Positions 44,640 to 57,939 of a stretch of DNA of 64,000 nt are shown here, in pieces. Position numbers and translations under genes: made by a program. Every line of letters begins with the position of its first letter. The first letter of the stretch is position 1. This stretch comes from Ochotona curzoniae (Eukaryota; Chordata; Mammalia; Lagomorpha; Ochotonidae). The notes under the pieces are model-generated. The model was not told the DNA's origin. It did not search any database and was given only the letters and a program-made list of their open reading frames with translations. The DNA is taken from contig NW_024466402.1 in assembly GCF_017591425.1 (NCBI RefSeq), positions 80,557 to 144,556 on the forward strand. Reading direction: 5' to 3'.

Positions 44640-46080
44640 ACTCAACCCTGGAGACTCCCGGGTCCTCACCAAGGGAGGGAACCAAGGACTGCATCCCAAC
44701 AGGCAAGGAAACCAGGGGGATTTGGAGTACCTTCAGAGGCAAAGAACTCTGAGGTCAACATCTCCCATTTGGATTCACCACATGGGATGCAAGAAGCCCA
44801 AATCCTTCCTCCTAGGATCCAATCTCATTGGAACAACAGCCAGGAGCCCTGAGCAGTCCACAGAAACAGAAGAACAGTAAACATCCTTCAAGACTAGGGA
44901 GAGGTATTCTCTCTGGTCCTTACTTGGTTCCAACCTTGAATACCCATCCTCTCTTGCAGTGACCATCGGGATCACTCCAGAACCCCACCTAACAAACAAA
45001 CAAACGAACATTCATACAAAAAATTAGAATAGATAGAGAACAACAAGGAAAGCTTAGAACCAGACAGGAAATGGTCAGCGGGGACTCACATATATCTTGC
45101 TAGGTAGGACACCAAGTTTAGTTACTCTTCACTAAGCTATTGAAGATTTCTTGGCACACCTCTCTTAAAATTGTTCTGTACCTCAACTGTTGACATATGT
45201 CCAGTAAGAGTTATAAGCCAGTTTACACTATCCTAAAATCTGCCAAGTTCAGCAAAATTATGCTTCAACACTATACACTGCTAAATACTAAAATGGAAAC
45301 AGACATGAGATAGCTGAATAGTATCCTATGCCAATTTTAAGGTGTATAGCAGCCAGTTCTGTATATAAACTAAAATTATAATGTCAATGAAGATGTCACA
45401 GCATGTGGTTATGAACTTGCATTTTTAACATACTGGTTACTTAATACCATGTCAATTAATTTCATAATGTTGTAAATTGTTGTTAATGTTGTGTTGGGGA
45501 TTTTAACTGATAGGGATTATATTCTGCCAGTTCTGCTTTCAGACAAGAGATGATCTCCCCCAAGAAACTGTTGAATTGATCTGGACAATAAGATGCTGCA
45601 CTCTATGCTTAGTGTATGCTTACAATAAAAGAATCTTGACTGAAGCTGAACTGTAATACTGCAAAAAGCTGGAGGAATCCACCATGGGGAGAGGGTACAT
45701 GTAGGCACTGGGGGAATCCCAGAGCCTATGAAACTGTGCCACATAATGCAATGTAATTAATAATAAGAAAACCATTAACTCTGTGATAGTGCCCACTCTG
45801 GCCTTTTCATAAAAGCTTCTGTGTATCAATCACACAAATTTACTAGAAATTTGTTATAAGAAAGATGTGGATTCAGTTACAACAGCATTTCATCAGTTCC
45901 AAATCCCAATGCTGAGGTCCTTCATTTTCATTGGTCACATTCAACTTACCCGTCTAGTCTCATGCATATTTTCCTTATGATTCCTCCAGTGAATCTGGGG
46001 AAATCAGCCAGATAGGAAGGAGAACACTGTATGTACTCACTTACACATGGGAGTGAAAATTTCATAGCAAAAAATGTCAA
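44640..46080 (+). mobile_element. LINE-1 3' region, antisense in the V1R 2 intron
   Basis: A long A/T-rich 3' end with 'gtgttggggattttaactg', 'gatctcccccaagaaactg' and 'gggagagggtacatgtagg', the pattern of lagomorph LINE-1 tails. The part near 46020-46070 resembles older LINE-1 text. Limits are approximate. Confidence 0.5.
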
Positions 46081-46689
46081 CCAACACACAAGTATTTGCA
46101 TAGGAGGGAAAGGTAACTCAGTGGACAGAAGCCTGAGGCTTAACTGGAGGAGTAATTTGACATTCTAGAGCTCAGCAAAATATGCATGATGAACAATTAA
46201 TGCATGCTTCAGAGTAGCTCTTAGGATTCAAAATGTTCTCAGCACAGGGACTTGATAAGCTGAGAGGTATTTAAACACAGCAATTTTCATGCTCTGCTCT
46301 TTCACATTTTTTTAACTGAACTATCATGTTGTAGTCAATTGATGCAACTAATATATGTAAATAGACAATAAAATCTAAACTGAAGAATCATCTTTAACTT
46401 TAATATGAGTGGAGGCATCTCAGAAAATTACACTTGATCTTTTCAAGCTAACTGCCCAGTAGCTAACAGAGAGGGAAGGAAAGGCCCCTTGCCCAAGGTG
46501 GGAGAGGGAGGGCTGAGACTTCTTCTCTGCTCTTTCTCTGAGGGAGATAGGAGGAAAGGTTTTGTCATGGCTTTGTTTTCTCTGTTTTGTTTTCCTGTGT
46601 ACCTTGTCCTTACTCTTCAGCCTCTTAGGGAACATTACTATGCATGATCCTAGAAATACAACCTGGCTCCCTCAGACACTGACTTATCA

Positions 46690-46800
46690 TCTGTAACAGG
46701 ATCGTGCTTTCTATCACCAAGGTTTACTGTGAGAATTAAATGGGTAGATGCATACAATGCCCATGTCAGTTCACAACAAGAAAAACAATCTGATTTCTAA
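46690..46800 (+). repeat. MIR-like fragment
   Basis: 'catctgtaacaggatcg' and 'tgtgagaattaaatggg' follow the MIR order. Confidence 0.55.
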
Positions 46801-47344
46801 ACACACCTGTGTTGTTACGCATCCTTACACTAGTTCTCACATTTGATCAATTCTCTAAACTTACATACTGTGTGACATTGTGGGTCAAAATAATCTTTTA
46901 TTTAATCATAAAATGCCACAAAGCACTGAAGGACACCAGAAGGAAGAAACACTGAAATAAAAACAAAAACAAAAACAAAATCCCAGTGTAGGAAGTGAAG
47001 ATATACAAAAGCCAGGAGCCTATAGGAAGGGGCCTCCCCACCCAGGCTGTCAGCCCACTTCTGCCTGATGCCCCCAGCTTCACTCACATCTGGGAAATGC
47101 AGCAAACTCAGGCTCAGAGCATCACTGGCTCTGCTGTACAAAGTCTCCATCCAGGGCCAAACAAGCAGGGTCTGCTGGATGAACAGGGATGTGATAGCCA
47201 GTTTACACCTACCTCTTCCAAAGGGGTCAGGAGAGCTGAGAAAATGCCCACTCCCGACCTGACCCTGAACAGCTTTGCCCGGGACAACTTTACTTCCAGA
47301 GCAAAGGCAGATTCCCCTGCACACACACACTCAACCTCACTCAC

Positions 47345-47565
47345 CTGAGCAGTCTGCAGGGCTGTGGCTGGAGCTGTGGCAGAGCAGCACAGCCAGGCCT
47401 GTTTATCCTTGCCCGAGTTCCAGCACTTAGGGATGCTGTCACTGATGTCAGCATGTCAGTGTGATGAGTTTGGCTCCTTCAGGGTGCTCTGGGTCCCTGG
47501 GGCAAGCTCTGCCCTCTCCCTTGCTGAGCCTTTGACTGCTGAGTCCATAAACATCTTAATTCTGA
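47345..47565 (-). promoter_or_regulatory. Putative promoter and 5' non-coding exon of V1R 2
   Basis: The reverse strand matches 24900-25106, keeping 'caaggataaacaggcctgg', 'gctgtgctgctctgccac' and the splice donor GCTCAG|GTGAGT (exon end 47345). The distance to the ATG is about 3.3 kb. Confidence 0.6.
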
Positions 47566-47909
47566 TTACACTGAACCTGCACTAATGAGCAGGAGGCAGC
47601 TTGATGATGAGTAGGTCTCAGAGGGTCCAGGTTCCTTGGACTTGACTGTGATCTCATCCTACCTCTGCCACTCACCACCAAAGTTAATACATCAGCTAGG
47701 GAGAAGTTCTGAGAGTCAGAAGTAGTCACTTCCCCAAATCTGCTTTTTGGCTTATAGTATTTAAATGTTTGATAATGTTCATCAGCAACAGTTTTTACGT
47801 TGATCAGTAAGTACTTCACATTGCACAGTCTCTTGACTTCTCTGCTGGCATTCCAAGCTGATATTACATTTGACATATGGAAGACATTTATTTGTATTTG
47901 TAAAAGAAT

Positions 47910-48150
47910 GTACTGCTGAATTCTACAATGGCTGGAATTGAGCCTGTACGAAGCTAGGATCCAAGAGTTTCTTCTGGATCCTATGTGTGGGTGCTGGGTC
48001 CCATGAATTTGGATCAGCCTCTACTGCTTGCCATAAGCAGGGTATCGGATGGGGCGTGGAATACCTTGGACATAAACCAGTGCCACTATAGGATTCTGAT
48101 GTGTGTGAGGTGAGGCTTTAGCCACTAACACAACACAACACAATGTGCCC
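47910..48150 (-). mobile_element. Diverged C-type SINE, minus strand
   Basis: 'gatcctatgtgtgggtgc', 'ccataagcagggtatcgg' and 'gtgaggctttagccac' keep the reversed order; both ends are degraded. Confidence 0.7.
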
Positions 48151-48214
48151 ATTACTGATATACCTTAACCATATCCAAGTTAAACATACATAGACAATTC
48201 TACCTATATTCTAA

Positions 48215-48520
48215 AGTATAGTGACTAAAGTCCTCACCGGACACACTCTGGGATCTCACATAGGCACCTATTCATGTCCCTGCTACTCCACTTGTCTTCC
48301 AGCTCTTTATCTGTGGACAGATAACCCAATAGAGGACAACCCAAAGCCTCGGCATCTAGACTCCAAAGAAGTTCAAGTCTACTGTCTTCATATTGGATCA
48401 GCTTTGGACCACTGCAGCAACCAGGGGAGTGAACCAGCAGACTGAAGACCTTTTCCTCTGTCTCTTCTCTCTCTGTAAGTTTGATGTTCCAATAAACATA
48501 AATAAATCTTTTAAAAAAGG
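48215..48520 (+). mobile_element. Diverged C-type SINE
   Basis: 'actaaagtcctcaccgg', 'gggatctcacatagg' and tail 'aaacataaataaatc'. Confidence 0.75.
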
Positions 48521-49400
48521 AAATGCTAAAGAACACAGAAAAATAGTTGCAGTTCTTCTATTCTCATGCAGTGAGGTTTTTGTGCATTTTGAGCTGTCTC
48601 AATTGTTTTTTCCCAAGTGATTTTCAAAATACAGTTAATCATCAGTGCGTGCAGTAGCAAACAGAGGTTTTCCAATGCCTTATTATTACTTACACGTTTC
48701 ACTCAAGTGCTTGAATCTGCCAACCTGCATTCTAGGAAGTCAAGGTTCAAGTGGTATTGCACTGACCAGGCATCTTGTGGAAAGTCTTTTCTTCCACCTG
48801 AACCTGCCAGAAAAACGACAAGGAAGAGAGGTTCATGTTCTCCAGTTGTTGTGAACACGCATGCTTGTTCCTTTAAGTAGCTTTGTCTAATATGATAGCT
48901 TTAAAGCATTTCAAATATCCTTTATGAACAACTTAAAAGTACTCTATATTGACACTGAAGGCCATGAAAAGCTAGAATCAGAGTCAGCCTTGGGATTTCA
49001 AGTCCAGAAGAGGGGTGGTCTTGCTTGCTGGTTCTGTTTCCTGATTCAAATGATGGTTACAGCATGATAATCATGACTTTCAGACCATCGAGGTGCTTCC
49101 TTATTATGTTTGCACTTCTGTCTGTGTGTATTTCTATTAAATGATCATAACCCCACTCATAATGTTCCTGGTTCTAGATGATCCAACTCTTCAGTTACAG
49201 TCCAGACTTGACTGTGTGGCAACATTATCAGGATTGCACATTATTTCTGGGGCCCAAAAGCCGTTTTAGAAAGGGCCTCTCTCTCATCTCTGCATTAGAC
49301 AGCAAGGAGAATGCAGCAGCCAGGTTCACATGGAGAGTTCCCTGCTGTACTCTCTACAAAGTAGCTCAACAGAAGAACTTTGAAGGCTCTGGTGTTTAGT
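48521..49400. other. Spacer, nothing recognised
   Basis: No repeat or gene could be named. Confidence 0.4.
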
Positions 49401-51060
49401 CAACTCCCAGTAGACACACACCAGAGGAATGTCAACAAATTCACTCATGAGCCATTCCTGGGAGTTGTTTGGATTTAGAACCAAATCAAGGCTGGGGGTA
49501 CCCAGATTATGGGCCAGGTTTGGGGACAGGACAAGTTGGGCCAGTCTCCAGAACCCTGATGATATATTCAAGAATCAGGATGGTTTCCAGTCTAGGCCAG
49601 ATTGGGCTGCAACACGTTAGGATGAGGACTGGGGCTGCCCTGGTTGGGCTAGATGGCAGCACCCATCTGCATGAGCTGAGATTACACCAGCAAAGATGAT
49701 GCCAATCTGTAGTACCCACTTACAGATGGTGAGGCAAGATTGGCCATGCCAAGCTGGGACACAGTAGCCATGAGCATGCACAAGACCCCAGGCTGGGTAC
49801 AAGCCTTGGAGGAAATTATTGGTCTTTGGATACTGTAGCTTAGCCCTGTGAAGCCTGCCACCATCCCTGCATCTTACGTGAATTCTCAGGAGAAGCTTGT
49901 TATGTCACTGTACTCACCCACTGGTGAGCCTGAGACCTGGGACTGGAGGCAGATCAGGTTGGGAAGGGTAAAATACCCATTATCCTGAATACAAGCTAGG
50001 TTGGAGGGAGGTTGTACAAGGCTAGGCCACAGCATCTGCTGGCACATGGAAGAACCAAATTAATTGTGGGCTAGCTTGGCTTTGCTGCAGTACCTGTTCA
50101 AAAGTGCCAAGACTGGGTGGCAGTCATTTCAGCCATTTCAGGGTGGACAGCAGTACCAAGTACAAGTGCAAGTGCAAGATCCAGGGCAAGGGATGGGCCT
50201 AGAAGAACCATGGGGACTCATCTGAGAGGCGTCAGCATTCACTGGTGGGTATAAGAGCCAGGGCTGTGGATGTGTCAGGCTGCATGAGGCAAAAGCACAC
50301 ACCCTTCAAGTGGGGCTGCTGGGTATGGGTATAACTGGGCTAGGCCACAGCTCCAATGAGTGTATATGACAGGCTGATGGGATGTAGGAGGAGCTGGACC
50401 AGCCTTCTGCACTAACTAGCATGTGCAGGAATCAAAACCCAGGACAGACTGATTGGACTTTTCATAGGAGATGGGGCTGGCAGTGGAACTGACTAGGCAA
50501 CTGAATTCAACGCTTTGGGCATGGGCTGATGATGGTGGTATCAGTTATCACACTGAACCAGACTCTGTTCTCAGTGGCACAAAAATAGTCTGGTCTTGGT
50601 CACTGCAGGCTAGGTTTCTAGGGGGATTCCCCCAAAAGGCCACTGGTCATAAACTCCAGCCACAGAGAATACCACAATATATGTGATCAAAACTGCCAGG
50701 ACACGTATCAGGACTGGGCCTCTTCAGTTAGTGAGCAACAGTGCACATTGTGCCCAGAAGTACACATGGGACATGCCAGCCAACTCCTCTAGATAAGCAC
50801 AGGACAACAAGTACCCATTTGAAGATGGAAAGCAGACCATGTTGAACAACATTCCTGATCTAGCTTTAGAAGCAGGTGTCTGGGTGTGTTATCACACTAA
50901 GGTTGATTTTGACCTTGTAAATATTTTCTCAATGGTGGAGTGATGAAATCACCATCATCTCAGAATTATCAAAATCACTCAAATTACTCCCTCAGAATAT
51001 TTCCCCCACTTTAGGCTCTCTAAGATGACATCAAGCAGCCATTCACTATCCCCTGATGCT
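49400..51060 (+). mobile_element. LINE-1 5' leader-like sequence
   Basis: G-rich sequence made of loosely repeated phrases ('gctaggccacagc', 'cccactggtgagcc', 'ccaggacagactg') like those in the decayed LINE-1 at 2545 and 52830. It ends just left of duplicon C. No ORF1 follows. Confidence 0.5.
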
Positions 51061-51090
51061 GGTGTAGTTTGGCATCAAAGGGTGCTCCCG

Positions 51091-52825
51091 TCTCATCACT
51101 GCAACATGAGGAAGCTGAGTTCACAGTAGGCCACAGTGCTAGTCAGGTTATGGCCTATTTGCAAGAGAAGATGGCTGGGTCCGGTGCTGCAGTGCAGGTG
51201 CTTGTCTGATTCCCAAGGGTGCCTACTCAACGTGAGAATGGACATGGTGCCACTGTCTGGGTTAAATTCAATATTTCTGCAAACTGCAACTCAGCATGTA
51301 TCCTTCCTTTTCTGTCTGAAATGCTGTAGTTATGGGCTCCAATAAGATAAATCTTGAGTAGCAAACATTTCATCAGGCGCTGCACCAGGATTGGGCCTCA
51401 ACAACAGTAGAGGCATTTAAAAGTCTAACCCACCCATGTACCAGCTCAGACTTCCCCACCATGACCATGCTCCCTGTTAACATGAAGAGTAACCACTTCA
51501 AGCAGAGACCATCAGATCCAGAGAGAATGAAACAACAGAACCAATTCTCCCAAAATGTACTTGAGCTCCAAATACAACTCCAGCCCCTCCAACAATAACA
51601 GATTTCTTCTTTTCCATGCAAGCCTGAGTGCCAAAAATAAACTGTATAGGTCAAATAAGCTGTCATTTTAAAAAGTAGAAGTAAATCACATGATGTTTCA
51701 AACTAAAGCATGGATTGACAAAGGTTTTGTGCATAGTGGAACGAGGCAAAGGGGTGATTTGTAGCCAAAAAAAAAAAAAAAAAAAAACAAGTAAAGGAAA
51801 CCAGACTGAATGAGAGGAGTAGGCAGCCTAAAGAAATACGTACTCATGGCCAGGGGGAAATGTGCACTGATTTCTCCTCTTACATTTGCAAAAGATAACA
51901 CATTGTTGCAATTTCCAGAACCAGAGAAAGAGTTTTGTGGTTGTTTTCCAAAACGTAGTATACTCAGCTAACATTCAAATTGATAAGGACAGATCTGCAC
52001 AAGTGCATCCTATAATTGCAAGGGAATCCTCTCAAAAGATGTCCCCACTAGTCAACCTAAACCCTTATCATTTGAAATCATTCACTCAGAAGGATAAGTC
52101 CTACAAATAAGTGCTAGCTATCCCTGGTCACAGAACTGATCTGCACATGCAGGCACTCACCTGCTCCAGACACAGCAGTGCACATGCATTTAACGGAGTT
52201 GCTTGGCAAGTCATTGTGAGGCAAGAACACTGGTTGTAGCTGGAAGCTTCTGTTGGGATCCAGATGAGACCATTGTTAGCTCATCTGCAACTCTGGTCAT
52301 GGATTCACTAGTCTGGGAAAACCACTGATATTCTAGGCCTTAAAGGTTCTGCCTCCCCTTTTAAAAGGTGTAGTGTGTCTTAAATTACATGGGGTATGAG
52401 GATGTTGAATGGGATGAAATCACAGAGCGGGGACAGCCTCCCAGATGAGGCTCTCAGGAAGCAGCACGTGGCAGGCAATGAGGAAAGGAAGGCAGTAAGG
52501 AACAGCTCCTGCTACTCACAAGAAAAGACAGGAGGACCCTGAGGACCAGAATAGGTAACATGGTCTGTGAGCCAGGCCAGAACTGAAAGATTGGGTGATA
52601 AACAGGACACAGACACTCCTGTGACTGTGGACACAGAGTCCCAGATGGTCCTGTGTGAGCTGTTCCTGTGTTTATCCAGTTTACATAAACAGAAAATATG
52701 GATAACAAAGTTTTACAATGTTTTTGTTATCTCTACCATTTTTCCTTTATTCTTGTGAGGATATTTGTTGGATGTACTATGCAAAGATCCGTCATTATAA
52801 ATCTAAAAATGTCGGCTGCAACAAA
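51091..52825. other. Copy C counterpart of 807-2540, no gene recognised
   Basis: Matches A. No ORF is conserved between the two. Confidence 0.5.
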
Positions 52826-53944
52826 AACCAGTGCAAATTATGGTATGCCTGGGTGAGGTGACTGTACAGAATATGATCAGAGTCCCCAACAGCATACATG
52901 AAAACCAGGGATGGAGGGGATGGATCCGGCAGGGAGAATGTCGGCTCCCCTGCTGGACAACCACTCCTACTGGAGAGTGTGAGCTGGGATGGGGACAGAG
53001 GAGACCAGACAGGGCTGCATCACCTGTGAGCTGTGGACTAAATCAGGGAAAAGCCAGGCTGGGCTGATTGGTCCTCCTGGTGCTAGCATAAAATAGAGTG
53101 AGTGAGGGTTGGTTGGGCTTAGACACAGCATCAGCTGGCAAAAGCTGGCATTGAGGTCTATTTCTGTCAACTTAAACTGCAAAACCACCTGGACAGTACA
53201 TAATCTGGAAGTTGGAGTGTCCCAGAAGGGAAATAGTGGGCTCTTTCCTCTTGGGTTGCTACTCCCACTGGAGGGCACAAAAACCAGGACAGGGGCAGGG
53301 ATGGCAGGACAAAAGGGCACCCAAAAGTATGTGTGTGGGCTGGATAGTGGAGCTGGTTGAGTTGAACCAGGCTCCAATGCCCATTTACGCGTATGAGGGA
53401 TGACAGAGATGTGGGACAGACTGTACTACGCTGCACATAATGGCAAGCACGACAACCAGGATAGGGGGTGGGCCTGGTGAGGGTAATTATGTGTCACTCC
53501 AACAAGGCTACATCTCCCACTGGTTTATGTGAGGACCAAGTGTGTTTTGGGCAGAATCAAGTGAGACTGCAACACCCATTGGTTTCTGTGGAAGACTGAG
53601 CTGGAAACAGAACCAACCCCTGAATCCAAATACATGCTTTTGGTTACTACCTAGATTTGTAATGACATGGGCAGCACTGGATCAAGGTCCAGGTCCAAAT
53701 CAGATAAGTTCTTAACATGAGTTATATGTGAACTCTGTTTTAGGGATTCTCTTTATATATTTGACAACTTCAGTGGTACCCAGTACCCTTCCACCATTTC
53801 AGCTTTTATGGCACATCTGTGATCTGTATCCAGGACTCAGAGGTGATAAGCAAGGATAAGAACAGTATTAGGTAAGCTCTAGGGAGGAGCTAGTTTATGG
53901 AAGGTGAGGAATATTCACATACAGTTTGTGTACATTACAGCTAG

Positions 53945-54140
53945 TAAGATTACTGTTTAGGACAGCTCAGGGCATTGGCAACATGCACCCACATAGGAGA
54001 CTTGGAAGATCCTGGATCTGGCTTTGGATCAACGCAGCTACGGCCATTGCTGCTGCTTGGGGAGTGAATCCTCAAATAGAAGATCTTTCTGTGTCTCCTC
54101 TTCTCTGCATATCTGACTATTCAATAAAAATTAATAAAAT
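53945..54140 (+). mobile_element. 3' part of a C-type SINE
   Basis: The counterpart of 4678-4995, missing its head because the deletion break falls inside it ('ttaggacagctcaggg'). Confidence 0.75.
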
Positions 54141-54314
54141 AAAAACAAAAACTAAATCCTGAAAATACATAAAACTGTCAACGCCAAATAACATATCCAG
54201 CAAAGCTCTCATTTTTGTCTGAAAATGAAAAAAAAAATATTTCCACACTAATAATAGAATTAAAAGAATATGCCAACACTAAGCACTGGGAACGCTACTC
54301 AAAAATGTGCTAAA

Positions 54315-54641
54315 GGGCCCAGCACAGTGGCGCAGTGGTTAAGGTCCTCGCCTTGCACGCCCGGGATCCCATATGGGCACTGGTTCTAATCCTGGCAGCC
54401 CCACTTCCCTTTCAGCTCCCTGCCTGTGGCCCGGGAAAGTAGTCGAGGACGGCCCAAAGCTTTGGGACCCTGCACCCGCGTGGGAGATCCAGAAGAGTCT
54501 TCTGGCTTTGGATCGGCATGGCATCGGCAGTTTCGCTCACTTGAGGAGTGAATTATCGGACGGAAGATCTTCCTCTGTGTCTCTCCTCTCTGTATATCCG
54601 CCTTTCCAATAAAAAAATAATAAAAATAAATCTTTTAAAAA
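54315..54641 (+). mobile_element. Young C-type SINE, present in C only
   Basis: Short target duplication 'gtgcta' (54307-54312, 54644-54649). Empty in A near 5160. Confidence 0.9.
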
Positions 54642-54983
54642 AAGTGCTAGTCAGAAAAGGGAAAATTAATCATACTCTATGACAACTACCCCGTGTTCAG
54701 ATGACATGATTCTGTACATATGAGAATGAAAAGACTCAATGAAAAGACTCTTTGATTTTAGTAGAAAGTTGGTAAGGCAAGGTTGCGAGGTACAAACTGA
54801 ATGAACAAAAATCAAGGACCCTAGTGTATGCAAACAATTCCAAGGCTGAAAAAGAATTAATTAATCTGATATCTTTAGAACAGAGAAGATGCTGAAACAC
54901 ATTGGAATAAACCCAATTAAACGTATCAATGACCTCTATGAGGAAAATTGCAAAACATTAGAAAAAGAAAAATAAGAAGACTT

Positions 54984-55293
54984 TTTTTTTATTGGAAAGA
55001 CGGATATACAGAGAGGAGAGACAGAGAGGAAGATCCTCCGAATGATGATTCACTCCCCAAGTGAGCACAACAGCCGATGCTATGCCGATCCGAAGCCAGG
55101 AGCCAGGAGCCTCTTTCGGGTCTCTCACGCAGGTGCAGGGTCCCAAAGCATTGGGCCATCCTCGACTGCTTTTCCGGGCCACAGGGAGGGAGCTGGAGGG
55201 AAGCCAGCCTGCCAGGATTAGAACCAGCGCCCATATGGGATCCCGGGTGTGCAAGGTGAGGACCTTAACCACTTGGGCCACTGCGCTGGGCCC
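54984..55293 (-). mobile_element. Young C-type SINE, minus strand, present in C only
   Basis: Target duplication 'aagaagactt' at about 54974-54983 and 55294-55303. Empty in A near 5500. Confidence 0.92.
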
Positions 55294-56340
55294 AAGAAGA
55301 CTTTAAAAAGTGGAGAAATAAACCATGTTGCTGGATGTTCAGAGTCAATATAAAAAAAGTCGACATCACTAAAAGCAATATAAAAATTCATCATGATTTC
55401 AATCAAAATACTAAGAACATTCTTCATAGCACTGGAGAAAAGAATACAAAAATTTATCAGGAAACACAGCAGGCCATGAATATCAAAACTATCCTAAAGA
55501 ATAAGAACTTAGCTGGAGGGTACAAACCCAGATGTCATGACGTATTATAGGGTGGTTGTCATCCAAACAGCCTGGTACTGGTAGAGAAACAGAGAAGAAG
55601 ATCATTGGAGCAGAGTAGAAACATCAGGAAAGAACACACACAGGCACAGCCATCTAGTCTTCAACGAGAGAACAGAAAACAACCCAGGGAAGAAAGAAGG
55701 TTTTTTCAAACATGCTGTTGGACAACTGGATAGCAGCCGACAGAGGCAAGAAACAAGACTCCCATATTTCACTCACATCAAATCTAAATGGATCAAGGAG
55801 CTAAGCTTACACACGGACACAATCAAACTATTAGAAGAAAATGCAGGAAATACTGTACAAGATGTAGGCTTGGGAAGACTTCGTAGAAAAAATCATTAAA
55901 AAAAATCATAGACTGTCAGAACAAAATGAACAAATGGGGCTACATCAAACTGAGAAGCTTCTGTACAGCATACGAAATAACAAAGTAAAAAAGCAAACAG
56001 CAGAGTGGGAGAGAACTCTTACACAGCAAATAATAGAAGGAGCTAATATCCAGAATATACAAAGGTTTCCAGAAAAAAATACCAAAATACAAACAAAGAA
56101 GTTAAGAAATGGGTGAAGGAAAATGGCAGACATTTCTCAAAAGAACACATGTTAATGCATAACAGACATAAAAAATGCTCAAGCTCTCTAGTAATAAGGG
56201 AAATACAAATAAAAACAACACTGAGGTTCCACTTAACTCCAGCGAGAATTGCTCACATACAGACAACTACCAAGAACACTTGCTAGTGAGGATGTGGGAA
56301 TAAAGGAATCCTCCTCCATTGCTGGTTTGATTGCAAGCTG

Positions 56341-56658
56341 GTGCAGCCTCTATGGAAGTTGGTATGGAGAATAATCAGGCAACTGACAACTCACACACCA
56401 TATGACCCAGCAATACCACTCCTGGGGATATATCCAAAAGACCTGATACATACACATGAGAAAGACACTTGGACTTCTGTATTCACTACAGCACAATCAA
56501 CAATCATAAAATCATGGGAACAATCTAGATACCCAATGCAAGAGGACTGGATAAAGAAATTGATACATCTGTTCTACGTAATACTAGCCAGCAATTTAAA
56601 AAGAACAAAATGTTATTGTTTCCCTCAAAATTGGCCCAAAGGGAGATCATTTTGCTAA
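56341..56658 (+). pseudogene. LINE-1 ORF2 C-terminal fragment (copy C)
   Basis: The counterpart of 6848-7159, with PYDPAIPLLGIYPKD intact; its last residues differ because of a frame change near 56590. Confidence 0.88.
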
Positions 56659-56984
56659 GTGAAATGAACTAATCCCAAAAGCATACATTTCATATGTTTG
56701 CTCTAATATAGCTTCCATTAAAAAGACAAAGCAAACAAAAAATATATAAAGGTGAGTAAATGCACATGTGGAACTCCTAACATGAAGGATGTAATGAAGA
56801 GTACCAGAAATCAAGGAAAATCAACAGAATGCATCTCCACTAATAAATGAAGGTAGACTCCCAATGAAACTTTTAAATATGGTGGTGAGACAACAAAAAC
56901 TTAGGATCTTCACTCTTGCCTGTGCCAACATTGTCATGACTCACATAAAGAGCACAAATTTGTAACCATTTCTCTTTCATCTCT

Positions 56985-57480
56985 AATTTTAAGTGGTTGT
57001 TCTCTTATGATTCTCTTTGTCAAGGTGTTGTTTTGCACATTTTCTTAATAAATGGGTCTTTCATGTTTCAATTTCTAGGATTTGTTGTTCAAAGCCCTGT
57101 TATTTTGCTGTGAATTTTACCTTTGCACTTTTCCTATTCATTTGTGTTGTTTTCAAAAAATCCTTACATTAATAGATCATTCATATGAGACATTCTTATG
57201 GTTTGCAAGCACCTGATGATGTGAATGTCCCTCTCAACACCGTTCTTGCTACATCTCGTAAGCATTAATATTCTTGTTTTTCTTATCATTAATTCATGCA
57301 TTAGCACCAATTTCTGCAGGAAGGTTGTTTATTTTCTTTTTCATTACTTTAGCAATGTATTGGTCATTCTGTAGCATGTTGTTTAGCTTCATGTTGATGT
57401 CAGTTTTGTTTTTTCTACCTGTTCTGGATTGTGTTTTCTGGCTCTGTATTTAAGGGGATGTAAATACACGTGTAGCAAAT
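56985..57480 (-). mobile_element. Antisense LINE-1 fragment
   Basis: 'ggtcattctgtagcatgttg' and 'tgtccctctcaacacc' are antisense ORF2 phrases. Absent from A. Confidence 0.5.
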
Positions 57481-57484
57481 GGCT

Positions 57485-57610
57485 TTGTATGAGCACAGCA
57501 CTGGCTGATGTGGCCACTTGGGGAGTGAACCATCAGATGGAAGATCTTCCTCTCTGTCTCTCCTCCTCTCTGTATAACTGACTTTCCAATAAAAATAAAT
57601 TAAAGAAAAT
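57485..57610 (+). mobile_element. 3' part of a C-type SINE
   Basis: 'acttggggagtgaaccatc', 'gaagatcttcctctctg', tail 'aataaaaataaattaaag'. Confidence 0.8.
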
Positions 57611-57614
57611 GTGT

Positions 57615-57900
57615 AGAGGAGACTGACATGTCCAGATGTGGAGACGTAGTACAGAATGTGTCTCTGTATCCAGACCAAACACGGATTTCTGGTGGAAATG
57701 TTGAATATATGCTGACAGTAGGATACTGGATTCTCTGACATGTTCCTTGGCTACAATGCTGGGAAACACTTCAATAGAAGAATGACAAACTTATCACTGT
57801 TTATGTAGGACTAACGGTTATAATACTAGTGGGTAAATCAGTAGTGGGGAGGGCCTTGGGCAAGGGACAGCAAAGCCCAGAGTAAATGGAACTGCACCCG
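57615..57900 (+). mobile_element. LINE-1 3'-end-like fragment
   Basis: The counterpart of 7725-8010. Confidence 0.5.
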
Positions 57901-57939
57901 GAAATAATCATAAGAATAGCAATGATAATAATAATAATT

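Larger units (their letters stand above)
43140..47760 (-). repeat. V1R duplication unit 2 (inverted)
   Basis: The reverse complement matches unit 1 from the upstream block through the receptor gene. Later insertions in the presumed intron (SINE at 44231-44565 and LINE-1 at 44640-46080) account for its larger size. Confidence 0.75.
52830..57000 (+). mobile_element. Decayed LINE-1 (copy C)
   Basis: The same element as 2545-7180, with its own deletion at about 53943 and two extra SINEs. Confidence 0.72.
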
